NCBI GenBank assembly: GCA_017590115.1
Contig: JAGGNK010012003.1
Location: 1,182,345-1,246,344 of the forward strand
From: Montifringilla adamsi
Taxonomy: Eukaryota > Chordata > Aves > Passeriformes > Passeridae
DNA: 64,000 bases
Reading direction: 5' to 3'
A program made the position numbers and the translations under genes. Numbering within the stretch: the stretch's first letter is position 1; each line of letters starts with the position of its first letter. Positions 50,801 to 62,127 of the stretch are shown piece by piece. Under the pieces are notes generated by a model. The model ran no database searches. It was not told the DNA's origin and saw nothing but the letters and a program-made list of their open reading frames with translations.

Positions 50801-53800
50801 TGTGAGAACTTGAATCTAGTACAAGACAAAATAATGCAGCAGGAGGTCAGCGCACCAACCTTGAAACAGGAACTTGAGAGTTTCAAGCCTGATTATAGTG
50901 AACAAAAGGGGAACCGAATTGAAAATACTAAGCCTGTTTGGAAATATGAGGCTGGGGCTGGTGGAGCAGGCCGGGGAAAGCCTGGGCTCGGGGATGTACC
51001 GCGGAAAAACTCGGATGCCAAACCTGGGATTAGCAGCAAGAAGTTTGATGACCGGCCCAAAGGGAAGCACGCATCGTCGGCTACGTCTAAAGAGGACTCA
51101 TGGACCTTATTTAAACCGCCCCCAGTTTTTCCAGTGGACAATAGCAGTGCTAAAATTGTTCCCAAAATTAGTTATGCAAGTAAAGTTAAAGAAAACCTCA
51201 ACAAAGCAGCTCAAACCCCATCCACGTCGTCCTCATCGTCCTCATCATCCGCTGGGGAAACTCAGGCCCAGACATCAAGTCGACTGTCCCAAGTCCCCAT
51301 GTCTGCTATGAAATCTGTCACTTCTGCCAGCTTCTCCAATGGGCCGATCCTCGCGGGGACCGATGGAAGTGTGTATTCCCCAGGGGCCCAGCCACTGCTC
51401 TCCACTGCTGCTAGTACTGTACCATCGACCTCCTCCTCTGAGTCTGTACCCCAGGACGTGAGTACAACTTCGACAGCCCTCGAACAAAAGAAATCTGGCC
51501 TTTTTATCTACCCTTCAAATATGCAAACTGTGCTCCTGGGGACAGCGCAAGTCGATTTCCCTTCACAGACGAATCAGCAGAACCTGGGGGATATCTTCCA
51601 GAATCAGTGGGGCTTGTCTTTCATAAACGAGCCCAGTGCTGGACCTGAAACCGTTGTGGGGAAATCTGCGGATAATCAGTTAATGGAAGTGACATTTCAA
51701 GGGGAATATCCTGCCACTTTGGTATCACAGTGTCCTGAAATCATTCCCTCAGGAACTGAACAACCTGTGTTTCCTAAGGCTTATGAGCTGGATAAACGGA
51801 CTAGCCCTCAAATTCTTAGTGCTGTTCTTAAGCCTGGGACTGCTGTTGAGGGTGGTGTCTTAGCTTTGGAGTCGCATCACACAGGTGACCTACAAAAGGC
51901 AGACACCGGTAGCCAAGGTGCTTTAGTGTTTCTTTCAAAAGACTATGAAGTAGAGAATCCTCTGGCCTCTCCTACGAACAATTTGCTAGCCTCCGCCAAA
52001 GAACAGAGGTACCAGAGAGGCCTAGAAAGGAAAGATAGCTGGGGTTCTTTTGACCTGAGGGCTGCTATTCTATATCACACTAAAGGTAATGGCTTAACTT
52101 GCTGCCTAAGGGCGTTCTTTTTTTTTTTTTTTTTTTTCCCCTTTTATTTCTAGAAGTGCAATATTCTAACATGGCATGTTCCTTCCAGCAATTCTAATTG
52201 TTTTTAAAATGACCCTTTTCTTTGCTTGCATATCCTCTCATGGCAATAACGGTCTGGGGAAGTTACTCAAAGGGTTGTTTAATTAATGTTAAGAGGTATT
52301 TGTTTCCCTGTTCCCGCGGACAAGCATGAGTGATGTTGAGAGAGATGATACTTAGCAGGTCCTCCGAAGCCACTCGGCATTGGAAGGAGTTAAATGTGTA
52401 GATTCAGCTGCTCTGTTCCAGCTGTACCAGGTGATATTCTGTCACTGTGAAGGCTTCATAGTCTGTACTCACACCTCTGCCACCAAAGTGTTGCAGTTTC
52501 TCCCCTGGGCAGATCAGACCATGAAATCATGGCTTTGAAGGAAGAAAAAATTATTCCTACAACTGTAGGTGTGATTTATTTTTTTAAGTGTACCCCACAC
52601 ACACTTTTTCCCTGCCCTTGAGTATTATGGCAACAGCAAGACCAATCTTTTCTTATCAGCTCCTCTGTGAGCTGCAGATTGAATTTTCTCCTTGTCTTTG
52701 TAGGCCACATCTTTCAGATGATTTTATTGCTTTCATGGAGTCCTTTGTAGTCCAGCTCCCTTTTTTTTTTCGGTTTTTTTTTTTTTTTTTTGAGATTGAA
52801 ATGACTCAAACACGATACAGACACTTTAAAATGGGAACGAAGAGAGGGAAGCCTGTGGCATGGCTTGCTTTCTGCTTTAGCCTCAGCCCCAGCAGCTCTG
52901 AGGAGTTGAGGCAGTTTTTGGCTTTTGGTGCTGGCTCAGTGTTAGCAGGAGCCTGGTTGGGTGTTCCCTTTTGTCCCAGTGTTATTTACTCACTCTTGAC
53001 CAACACTGGGGCAGTTCCTTTTTCTGACCCCCTTCCCTCTCCCTGCACCCCTCTACCCTGAAGGGAACAAGGCCATCATGCTTTTTTTGTTTTGCATTCC
53101 ACATGCAGATAGGGATAATGTCTTGCTCCCTCTGCAGAGGGTGGCTACTTGGCTTCGGCAAATTTGCTGTTTTCATCCACTGCAAAGTTCTTGAATTACC
53201 ACTTCACAAACTCTGTATGACATAAACTCAAATGCCTTCCTGTAATAATAACAAGCCCAGTCATTTAAAAATAATAACTCCAAATATTTCTTCCAGGTCA
53301 TCTCCCTCTCAAGATGTTAACATTTCAAGCTCCTCTAGTATTCTTGAGAACAGTGTTCATCAATTGATTTTACCTGGGTCCTCTCCCTTCTGCTCAGTTT
53401 ATTCCAGCATTAAAGCAGGCTTTCTAGTCTCGTTTTTTGTGTCTGCTTGCAGCTTAAATCCCAGCTTCCCATCAGAAAGCATAACATGGAAGAAAATCCT
53501 CGGTGATTTTTTTTCTTAATTTTGCAAATATTCCTTAGGCTTCTGTTTGCCTCTCTGTCGTCAGCCTGAACTTGTGGAGAAGCAATTGTGCTGCCAGCAA
53601 GGCTCATCAGCTCTCCCATTCTCACTTGCTGTGAAAGGCAGACCTCAGTGAAACAATAGGAACAACAGGAAAATAAAGAACACTCCCATCCCATGTCCTC
53701 TCAAGGAGGTGTTAACTTCAAAGCCTGGCTGCGTTGAGCTCTTCTAAACACAGGAGTTAATTACATTTGTTGGCAAGAATGGCCACTTAAAGCACCCGTT

Positions 53801-56800
53801 AAAATACTGTTCTCTGCTCTTCTTCTGCATGTGAATGGTCTTGCTTTGAGCATCCAGAGCAAACACCCTCATGATAGCCTGGGGATACCTGATCCTGCCC
53901 CAGCACTCATCTCTGCTAATTTCTTTTTCACGTTATGTATGTGCCATCTTCCAGGTGTTACTTAGAGGTAAAAGATGATAATTGTTTCTCATCAGCATTG
54001 TCATTAATGCTGTGATGGGGTGCTTCAAACACCTTGGGCTTGTCTTTCTCCTGTTTAGTGTTCAAAAGCTTTACAAAGCAAGACATCAATCCAGGTCTTA
54101 GTATAATGATGGTGGGTGTTGCATTTCATCCTTGGGGTGAGTTGGGTTAAGGGATATTTGGAGGAAGGGTGCCTCCTGTCCTCTCTTCATGGCCGTGGTC
54201 CTCACCAGAGCCCACGGTGTGCTGTGAAATGCCTCAAAAACGGGGGGTGTGTTTGCAGGACAGCAGTGCGGGGGTTAATTCCCACACTGTGCTCTCCGTT
54301 TATCTTGGGCTCTTTTCCTGAGGTCCAGCTCCAAGCCAGCCGGTTCCTCTGCAGTAGGAAAAGAGCGATTTCACTCGGTTCCTCTTCACAAGCTGCCTTT
54401 TCCTCCTTGCTCGGGACAGCGTGTGGCTTTGCCTGGGTCGGTGTTAGGGCATTCCGGGCAGTCGGGTCCTCAGACTGTTTGGTTTTGATTTTGAGAATCT
54501 CGTGGACTTCTCCCTCTCAGATTGATCTGTTTGCTGTTGGGCAAAGTCTCGGTGGTTTGATCTTTGCATCTGCCCTGCCCTTGGGGTTATGAACACAAAG
54601 AGAAACGATCACAGGACAAGGACAGGGGTGAGTGTGGAGCTCTGTGGGGTCCTGGTGTGTTCCCTACCCTGAGCTCCATGTGCACTCTTTTAGTGCAAGG
54701 ATGAAGCTCTGGGGGTTGCAGAGAAGAATGAGCTGTAATGAGAGTGGTTGCAGTGCTTTGAACGTCACAAATGTGCACTCTTTTCTTGCACTGTTTGTGC
54801 CTGCAATTGTGACCAGGTTGTGTGGATCCTCATCCTGGACTGTAAATTTCTCTGGGAAAGCCTCCAGCTTAGTCAGTAGCTTTGTTCCAGCAAACCAGGC
54901 TTTCCTGTGCGTGGTTTGCCCAGCAACTGCACAGGACATTATAAACTGTAATTGCTTCACAGCTTCCCTGTGGAAAGATGGATAGAGGGGGTGGCACCCA
55001 GAGAGAGCTGGCTCTGGTACGGTGCTCCTGTAACTCACCACGGTGTCCCTGAGTGCTGGTGAGGCTGGGTGGCTGCAGAGCACAGTGAGGTCCTGGTGGA
55101 GGATTCCTGTGTTCCTACCCTGACTGCTTTTCCTTCAGAAGTCAGAGCACTGGGAACATTTAGGCAAGGATGATGATGCACTCTCTTGTTCTACTGGGAA
55201 GCTTTTCCTCTTGGTTTCCTTGTACCCTTGCTTCATGCCTTGCTTCTGTCTTTTTTTCCCCCCCTCTGTTCAAAGGGCAGAAAGGCTCCCTTGATCATCT
55301 GATCTGCCTGAGTGTAAAACACGATCCTTCAGTGTGGCTGCCTTCACTGACAGCCCGTGCTGCTCGGAGTTTGTGGTGGTGCCTTGAAACGCTCAGGAGT
55401 GACAGATCTGATTTACCAAGGGAGATCTGATTTAGCTCAGCACTGGTGGGCCTGCTCTGGATGTGCTTGGAGACAGGGATGGGCTTCATGTGGGAGACTG
55501 AAAGGCCCAGGAAGGAGTAGTGCTCTCGTTTCAAGTCATTGTGCCCTATCTAGGTTGGAAGTTGAACTTCTGCCTTGGTGTGGCATTGCCAAAATCCTTA
55601 TCTTTTTGAGGTAAAACTGATTCTTGCAGATATTTTGGTCCTTCAGATAAGGAGGCTTATATCAGCTTTACTTGCATCAAAACCAGCATCTTCTTACTGC
55701 TTTAGTCCTTCTTTTGAAGACAGCTGGATGAAGCACTTCATATCAGAATAATTGTCAGCACTTTGGAGAATTTTGTCATGTTCAAGCAATTGCTAGTCTT
55801 CCAGGCCAGGCTGTCACTAACACTGAGCTCTAGATGGCAAGCTTTGTGGTGGGAAGCTCAATAATTTGCTTGTCCTGAGCTAAAAAGCAAATAATTGAGG
55901 CCTCCAGCTCAGCTGCACAGCAGCGAAGACCACATGGGTGGAGGAGAGGGAACTGCGGGGTTTCCCTTATTCTTTCCCCTGAATTTCTGCCTGTGCTGCT
56001 GCTTTGTTCCTTCTCAGCACCTTGGTTGCAGCAGCAGCATCTCTGCTTGCATGAAGAAGCAGGAGAGCAGCATGGAAAAATAGAGCAAGGCAGCGTGGGC
56101 CAGCCAGGAGTGGCATTTGCTGGAATGGTGAACTGGGTCAGAAGAAATAGCAGAGCTGTGAATTCAGCAATTTTCATCCTTTACATCAGGAGAGGGGAAA
56201 AAAAAAGCCTTGGTTTCCCATCCCCCTGAGGTGGGAAGGGGTTAGAGCTTGCTCTGTTGGTTATGGCCTTGTGGGGCTTGAGCTGTGGGGCAAAAGCTGA
56301 CTGAATTCTCCTTCCAGTCTCTGTTCTTTCCAGTTGTCAGGATGAGTGCAGTGTATGCTGTACAGCCATGAGTCTCCACAGCATGGAATACTTATTCTTT
56401 GCTTTGTTTCTAGGGCAATCCCTATACTTAATCATTGTCCTGCAGATACAAACAGCAAACATCAGACAAGAATGGTCCCTTCTTGTTATTTCTTTAGTGT
56501 TGTATTTTAGGGACAATTTTGGGATTTGTAAGGACAGTGAAATAGTAGCATGGCATTGTGCAGACACTTCTGTTAGCAGGGGCTGCCTCTCTAGCAAGGA
56601 AAATGTGTGTAAAAGTGCCTGTCTTAGCAAGTTATTACAGAAACACTTCTTTCCCCTCCAAGGTTATGTACCAGTCCTGCTGTAAAGTTTATTGACCTAT
56701 GAGGAATCCCAGCACAATTCACCAGAGTGTGCCTCAGTCTGTTCCTGACATCAAAGCTTTCCTCCAGTGACCCTTTGTTTCAGTGATAGTCCCCAGAAAA

Positions 56801-59800
56801 AGTGGTTTAGGTGGATGTGGCTGGGACTGTCTGCCCCAGGCAGTTCCTCAGCAAACCACGAGCCTGAGGGCTGTAGAGAAGCCAGCTACTTGTAAAAAAA
56901 AATATCCTGGAAAATGAGAGTTTGGAAGGGGCACAGGAGGTGACCTAGTTCTGCCCCTGGCTTGGAGCAGGGCTGGCTTTGATGCTGGGTTGTACAGGGG
57001 TTTGTTGATGGCATTTTCTGCAGCTGGGTTGGAGTCCACTTGAGAAGAAAGTTTGCTGTTTCCCCAGCCCTGTGTCTGGTTTTGGGAATTGTGGCTTCTG
57101 TTGGGCAGGTCTTTGGAAAGCAGCAGTTTTGGGGCAGTATCTGAGAGACTGGACTTGGGCTGATGGTGAGGATAACCTGTTCTCAAGCAGGGTGAGCACC
57201 TGTAGGAGTGCTTTGCTTGAACTCACTCTGGAAGCTTTATCCAGGAGAAAGAGGCTCAAGAAAAGAGCTCTGAGCTCAAAGAAGGAGGGCTGAAAGCAGG
57301 CTTGGGGCCTCTTGCATATCCAGTTCTTGGGGGCTGTCTTTCCATGTCCTTTCTTGGGGGCAGCAGTGGCTCTGCTGAGCTGCCTGTCTATCAGGTCAGT
57401 CACCAAGTCACTCTGACAGTGGCCATGCATTTGTCACAGTGCCTTTTGTCAGTCGCAGGTGATCACAGCCTCGAGCTGGCAGGAAAACTTAACTGTATTA
57501 CCAAGTAAAGCAGAATAAATCATACAGTTCCATTCTAAGATTGTAGAAATTAATTTTTTCCTTAGTTTTGTGTTGCAGTTAGCTTGGGACTTTCTTTTCC
57601 TTTGTGAAGTTGTTTCACTTGGTCAGTGTGCTTAACCTGTGCTGTCCCCTGTCCCTGTGCTGCCTGGTGGAGGGGAGGACCTTGCTCTGCTGATGGCAGG
57701 TGATATTTAGTAAGAGCTGTTATTGCATTGTTTGCTGATGGTCTTTGGTTTTGTAGCTTGCTCCTGCTGAGCATCTGCCAGCCAGTGTGTTCAGGTGTCT
57801 GGGATGTCCAGGACACTTTACACCACCCTCCCTTTCTGAAGGAGGAGAAGAGAAATTGAAATCTGAAAAGACTTAAGTTTGTTAGTTTTTTTTGCAACGG
57901 AGTTTTGCCAACTTACTTGTTTTTTGGTGTGTTCTTAACAGTATCTCTGTTTATATGTCTGTGTATCTGTTTGTCTTATTGTCAGATACTCTTAATACAT
58001 GGAGGTCACATTCTTGTGTCCAGAGCAGTTAAGGCCAAATGAGGTGCACAAGACAATGGTCTGTGCATGGGGATGTGGTGGTGGGTGGTGCTTCAGCTCT
58101 GCCTTGTATTTCATGCTCAAGCATAGCTCTAATGTGCAGGAACCAACAACCTGAGAGTAGTTTTCTGTCCCAGGCCTTTGGGAAAAGCTGTTAAAATGGG
58201 AGATGTTCTTTAGCTGTTAGGAAATGATGCATCAAACTGCGCTGAATGGAAAACTCACTCCACAGGAGGTAATTTTAGTAGCTGGTTCATTTTACTTCAG
58301 GGGAATCTGCATCTGGCAGATGAGGGAGGCAGTCCCTCGCCAGCCTGCTTCTGTCCCTGGGGTGTTAGAGGCTGGCTACTGTTCCCAGAGCACTTAGGGC
58401 TCCCCAATAGAAGTGCAAAGTGTTGCTGTTACTATCCCGAAGCAAAAATAACAGACCTCGTAAAATTTTGTCAGGGCTTTCCTTACAAAAGGCTTAATTG
58501 TGCAAGGAGGGCTGGCAATATTTATTTGCATGCAATTTCCTGCCCCAGGGAGCTTGAGATTGTAGGGGACAAAGGACAGATGAAGGGTTGGAGAAGGGAG
58601 GCGATTGATGGAGGTGACACTTGGCACACATCGTGCTGAGGCCGTGGGTTTTGTAGGGCTTTTTCTTCCTTTCCAGTGCTGGTTAGTTTACTCACTGCCT
58701 TGTTTTGTGCTTTACTGCATATCTCATGTGGCCTGATAATCTCTTGCCATTCCCTTTTCCTAGCCCCTACCAAGGTCCTGTCACCCTTTTTGGCAGAAAA
58801 GAGACTTGAAAGTGGTTCTTGGAAGATTGTGTTCCAACTAATACTCATTTTCTATAATTTTGTCTATTGAACTTGGGCACAGGGTACAGTCAGCATCTTA
58901 AAAAATATTCTAGCTCATGATATTCCAGCGTGATCACAGCTCAAAGTAGTTCTTTTGAATGGTTCTCTAAAGATGCATCTTTGTTTGGGGGATATTTTAA
59001 AGGGAAGAGCCTTCTTTCTCAGTGTTAATGAAAAGAACATTTAACTTTGCTGTTATTTCTTAGGTAAATGAAAGCATGTACATGTCCAGGGACAATTGGG
59101 AAGGGTTTGTCTTTAGCTACAAACATGTTGTAGAGGTGAACTGTGGGAAGAACTGCAAGGCAGGTGTGTGGAGCATCCCCCCTTGCTCCTGGACAGTGCA
59201 TTGGCAGCAGCTCTGCAGAGATGTTCTCACAGCAGCCCTTGCCTGGTGCCTCAGCACACGCCTGCTGCGAGCCATGTGCAGCTCGCTGTGTCCAGCACTT
59301 CTCATTTCACACTCACTAAGCATCAACTTGTAAAAATCATCTCTCCAGGCTCCTTGTTGAGGCTGTAATGTGCAAAGCAGCGTTGGAGTCAGAGTAGTAA
59401 AGCCTGAAGTTAGATTGTGATATGTAGGACTGGTGAATGGTGATGACATTTCTGATGCTCAGCTTGGCTCTCTGACCCTTAAGACCATGTTACAGCTATC
59501 CCTTTGCCTTTTATTGCTGGATTATTCATGTCAAATTTGTGTAGTCCTGTGGGCTGGGGCTGTGCTGCTGGGTGGGAGGGGCTTGGCTCTATTTGAAAGC
59601 CCCAGCACAACTGCCGCACTTGGAAAATGAAAGTGTGTTTGGAGTGGTCTCTAATGGCAGCATCAATCTGCATAATAACAGTGGTCTCCTTTTGCCTCCA
59701 CAGAAATGGAAGCGGTTTGGAATTTGCAGAAGCAAGGTAAGGATGTTGGAAAGAATAAATGAACCAAATTGCTCTGTCTGTTGGGAGGGGGGATGAATGA

Positions 59801-60376
59801 GAGTGGATTGTCTCTGTGTCTGGAGATGCCTGGGTTCATTTCTTCAGCCCCTGTGGTTTGTAGTCTGGATCTATCTCTGTTTCGGATTGCTGAAAGTCAG
59901 GACAAAAAGCTTTGCTATAATGGTGAGCTGCTTGGAGAGAAGCAGAGTCTCTAAGAGCAATAAACCCAGTGTCAAATTAGATTTAATGACTCTTCCTTAT
60001 GTGTATACAAAATTGCTTTCTATTTCTGGCATTGGGTGTCACATCCAATAATAAGTATTAAATTCTGGTGTATCCCCACAAGTCGCCTGAGAGGAGATTT
60101 TGTGTGGGAAGAGCCTGTATGTGATTTTGTGTGTGGAGAAACCTGTGTGCTGCTGTGGGGAGCAGGCTCTTCTCTGGGGGAGCCAGCCTGGCCTTGGGGT
60201 GGCTTGGCAGGAATGGGGCATCCAGAGGAAAAGTCTCTTAACATCCAAGTGCTCTGTGTTTATTTTCAGCCACAGGCCCTGAAAGTAGCTTGTCCAAAAC
60301 TCAGAATTGTGCTTTCTTTCCAGATCCCAAAAGGATAATCACTTATGATGAAGCCATGGATCGCCCGGATCAATGA
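47651..60376 (+). CDS. NUFIP2: NUFIP2, nuclear FMR1-interacting protein 2 (82-FIP); four coding exons, 660 aa
   Basis: The joined exons 47651-47834, 50373-52085, 59704-59736 and 60324-60376 give 1983 nt, 660 residues plus TGA, against about 695 in human; the difference is mostly a shorter His/Gln-rich N-terminus. Seen: poly-His/Tyr start (residues 6-23), basic nuclear-localisation-like PKKRKGRR (192-199), a conserved block around EDSWTLFKPPPVFPVDN (from 302), a Ser run (347-354), a conserved block LFIYPSNMQ to SAGPE (about 438-486) and the highly conserved C-terminus from DSWGSFDLRAA (616) to AMDRPDQ. The protein looks largely disordered, with no enzymatic domain. Known for the family: it binds RNA and the fragile X protein FMRP, shuttles between nucleus and cytoplasm, joins stress granules and acts as a cofactor of the Roquin mRNA-decay proteins. 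All exon joins fall after the first base of a codon, and no frameshift or internal stop is present. Identification is by recognising the protein across its length. Confidence 0.97.
47835..50372 (+). other. NUFIP2 intron 1 (2538 nt)
   Basis: GT at 47835 and AG at 50371-50372. The first 430 nt belong to the CpG island and include a pyrimidine-rich CTC/CCG microsatellite. The rest is ordinary mixed sequence. Small open frames on both strands (for example 49103-49540) resemble no protein I recognise. Confidence 0.9.
47896..47933 (+). repeat. (CTC)n/(CCG)n microsatellite in NUFIP2 intron 1
   Basis: About nine CTC units run into CCG units and then C-rich sequence, 60 nt after the exon 1 donor. Translated, it gives a Pro run, but it lies in the intron. 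Confidence 0.9.
50373..52085 (+). CDS. NUFIP2: NUFIP2 coding exon 2 (main exon, 1713 nt)
   Basis: This large exon encodes residues 62-632 and the first base of Glu633, about 87% of the protein. The acceptor is TTCCCTCTAG|GCTACGG. The donor AAAG|GTAATG follows the YHTK motif. It carries the nuclear-localisation-like basic cluster, the Ser-rich segment and both central conserved blocks. The frame is also open for 31 nt of intron upstream from an ATG at 50342, but those codons are intronic because they precede the AG and have no counterpart in the family. Reading through the donor gives a Phe run from a T20 tract and then a stop at 52151-52153. Confidence 0.97.
52118..52137 (+). repeat. T20 homopolymer just after NUFIP2 exon 2
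   Basis: Twenty uninterrupted T, 32 nt into intron 2, followed by CCCC, TTTT and an ATTTCTAG acceptor-like end. It would act as a strong polypyrimidine tract if the AG at 52152-52153 were used. Confidence 0.9.
52761..52791 (+). repeat. Two T homopolymers (T10, T18) in intron 2
   Basis: T10 at 52761-52770 is followed by CGG and then T18 at 52774-52791. This is simple sequence with no other structure. Confidence 0.85.
59704..59736 (+). CDS. NUFIP2: NUFIP2 coding exon 3 (33-nt micro-exon)
   Basis: This tiny exon lies between CCTCCACAG| and |GTAAGG. Together with the preceding G it encodes EMEAVWNLQKQ, matching the conserved family C-terminus (human EMESIWNLQKQ). Its length is 11 codons and both flanking introns are phase 1, so skipping it would keep the frame and remove 11 residues. 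It is too short for most ORF-based methods and was found by continuing the family sequence past exon 2. Confidence 0.95.
59737..60323 (+). other. NUFIP2 intron 3 (587 nt)
   Basis: GTAAGG at 59737 and CAG at 60321-60323. It contains a short imperfect direct duplication at 60094-60149. No other feature was recognised. Confidence 0.92.
60094..60149 (+). repeat. Imperfect 28-bp tandem pair in NUFIP2 intron 3
   Basis: Two adjacent units each read roughly GATTTTGTGTG, GGAA or GGAGA, then CCTGT. A diverged local duplication with no visible function. Confidence 0.6.
60324..60376 (+). CDS. NUFIP2: NUFIP2 coding exon 4 (C-terminus and stop)
   Basis: The acceptor is CTTTCTTTCCAG|ATCCC. The split codon G+AT gives Asp, then PKRIITYDEAMDRPDQ and TGA at 60374-60376. 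It differs from the human C-terminus (ITYNEAMDSPDQ) at only two residues. The remainder of this exon is 3'UTR. Confidence 0.96.
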
Positions 60377-61675
60377 AGGTAGCAAGACAAGACTGCCTGT
60401 TATAACCTTTCTGCAGCATTTGTGCTGTTCGTGGGGGACAAAAAGGCTTTTATGCTCCTTCTAAATCTTCAGTGCAGCAGAGGAACCATAACTAGAATCA
60501 CAGGATAATATATACAAATATATATATAGTTATTTAAAAATGGCAACTGAAAGTAATTAGACTTCTTAAGGAATCTGAAAATTTATTTCAACGAGACTAC
60601 ACACGTGATTATTTAATCTCCGGTACTGAATAGATTTTTTTTCCTTTTTTTTTTTCATTTTTGTTTTGTTTTGTTTTTGTTTAAAGAGTGAATGCAAGTG
60701 ATTAAGGAATACAGACTCAATTACAAGCCCGGTTTCAAAGTTCCTGCTGTCGTCTGCATGGGCAGCAGCAACCCACTGGAGAGGCATTTCCACTTGACAA
60801 GGTTTCTGTTTCTGTTCTGTGACTGTAGTGACACACTAATCACAGGGAAATCAGGATGAATCACCATCCTTCATCTCCTCTTTCCCTTCCACCTCCCCTG
60901 TTTGGTTTCTTTTTTTTTTTTTTTTTTCGTGATTTGTTTTCCATTGAATGCTGGAGAAACGCCTTGAAGTTTGCAGAGTTTCATTTTTTTGTTTCCAGAT
61001 AATTGTAATTCGCATGTTTTGCCAGGAGTAAAGCAGCAATCCTATGCTGGTGATATTGTCTTAAAAGGATCATTCTGCTGAGGGAAAGATGGTAATACTG
61101 CAGTTCTAGGATGCATGGTGAAGTCACACAGTTGACCTGGCTCCTGTTACACGTTGGACTATTGCAACTGAAGAGTTATTTCATTTTAAAAGACAACATG
61201 GAAAAATGAGCAATCTGTTTAGGCTTTTAATATGGAGAAAAAAAACAAAAACAAAAAAAAAAAACCCACTGTTCCCACAGTTTAATGCCATTGTATTACT
61301 GGGAGCAAGAAAAAAAGAAAAAAGACAAAAAAAAAAGTATCTTCTGCTTTCAACTGTAGGTGCTTCATATTTGCTCTGTCTGTCTCCTAACACTAAATGT
61401 GCTGGATTTTTTTCCCATTTTCATTGGAAAACTGAAGAGGAATTGAGTTCTGCTAACTTTCACCCTTCTTGAATTATTTTTTCTCTTTAAAAAAAATACA
61501 AAATAACAAAAAAATGAAAAAAGTTTAAAAAAAAAAAGAGAAAAAAAATGGGAATTTGAATCCTTTTCAATTTGTCCATAGAATGCCAATGGCTGGGCTT
61601 CCTGCCCCTTGAAAATGCTCTTTTATATTTTAATGCAGTCTGTGTATTTCCGGGCTCTGCTTCTAATTATCTCTT

Positions 61676-61681
61676 AATAAA
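61676..61681 (+). terminator. Candidate polyadenylation signal AATAAA (proximal)
   Basis: AATAAA in CTCTTAATAAAAATATATTT, about 1.3 kb after the NUFIP2 stop. The next tens of bases contain TATTAC followed by an A run, a plausible cleavage area. The hexamer is seen; its use is inferred. Confidence 0.5.
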
Positions 61682-61943
61682 AATATATTTTATTACAAAA
61701 AAAATGGAGGACTTAGGAATGAAAATAATAATTTAAAAAATAAAAAAAAAAATAATCCCAGGGAAAGGAAAGCTTCCTAGCAGTGGTAGGGAAGGCTGAG
61801 CAGAGTGCAGGCTCCAGCTGTGTAACCCCTCTGTCCCATTGCAGTTCGTGTAACTTGTCCCAATCATCTGGGGGTCGGGTAGTTTTTCTGGGTTTTTTTA
61901 AAAAGTGGAAAGTTCACAGGGTCCAGTGCAAGAGTGAGAAATT

Positions 61944-61949
61944 AATAAA
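61944..61949 (+). terminator. Candidate polyadenylation signal AATAAA (second, just before the CR1)
   Basis: AATAAA in GAAATTAATAAAGCAGAAAT, followed within about 30 nt by TGGGTTTGTTG, a GU-rich downstream-like element. It lies about 180 nt upstream of the CR1, so use here would leave the CR1 out of the mRNA. Confidence 0.45.
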
Positions 61950-62127
61950 GCAGAAATGGGTTTGTTGACCAGCCCCAGCTCCCCAGTACCCAGTGCTCCT
62001 CATGGGTGTTGGTGCCCTAATCCTGGCTCTCCAAATCAGCAGCAGTTGGTGTCTCCTAAAATGAGACTGGACCCTCTGGGGCATTAGGAGGAATAGAAAT
62101 ACAAAACTTTGGAAAACCATTTGTGTT

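Larger units (their letters stand above)
52086..59703 (+). other. NUFIP2 intron 2 (7618 nt)
   Basis: GT at 52086 and AG at 59702-59703. It begins with a T20 run (52118-52137) followed by an acceptor-like TTTATTTCTAG, and contains two long T runs at about 52761-52791. No coding exon, RNA gene or clear interspersed repeat was recognised. The open frames within it are short and have no family resemblance. Confidence 0.9.
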
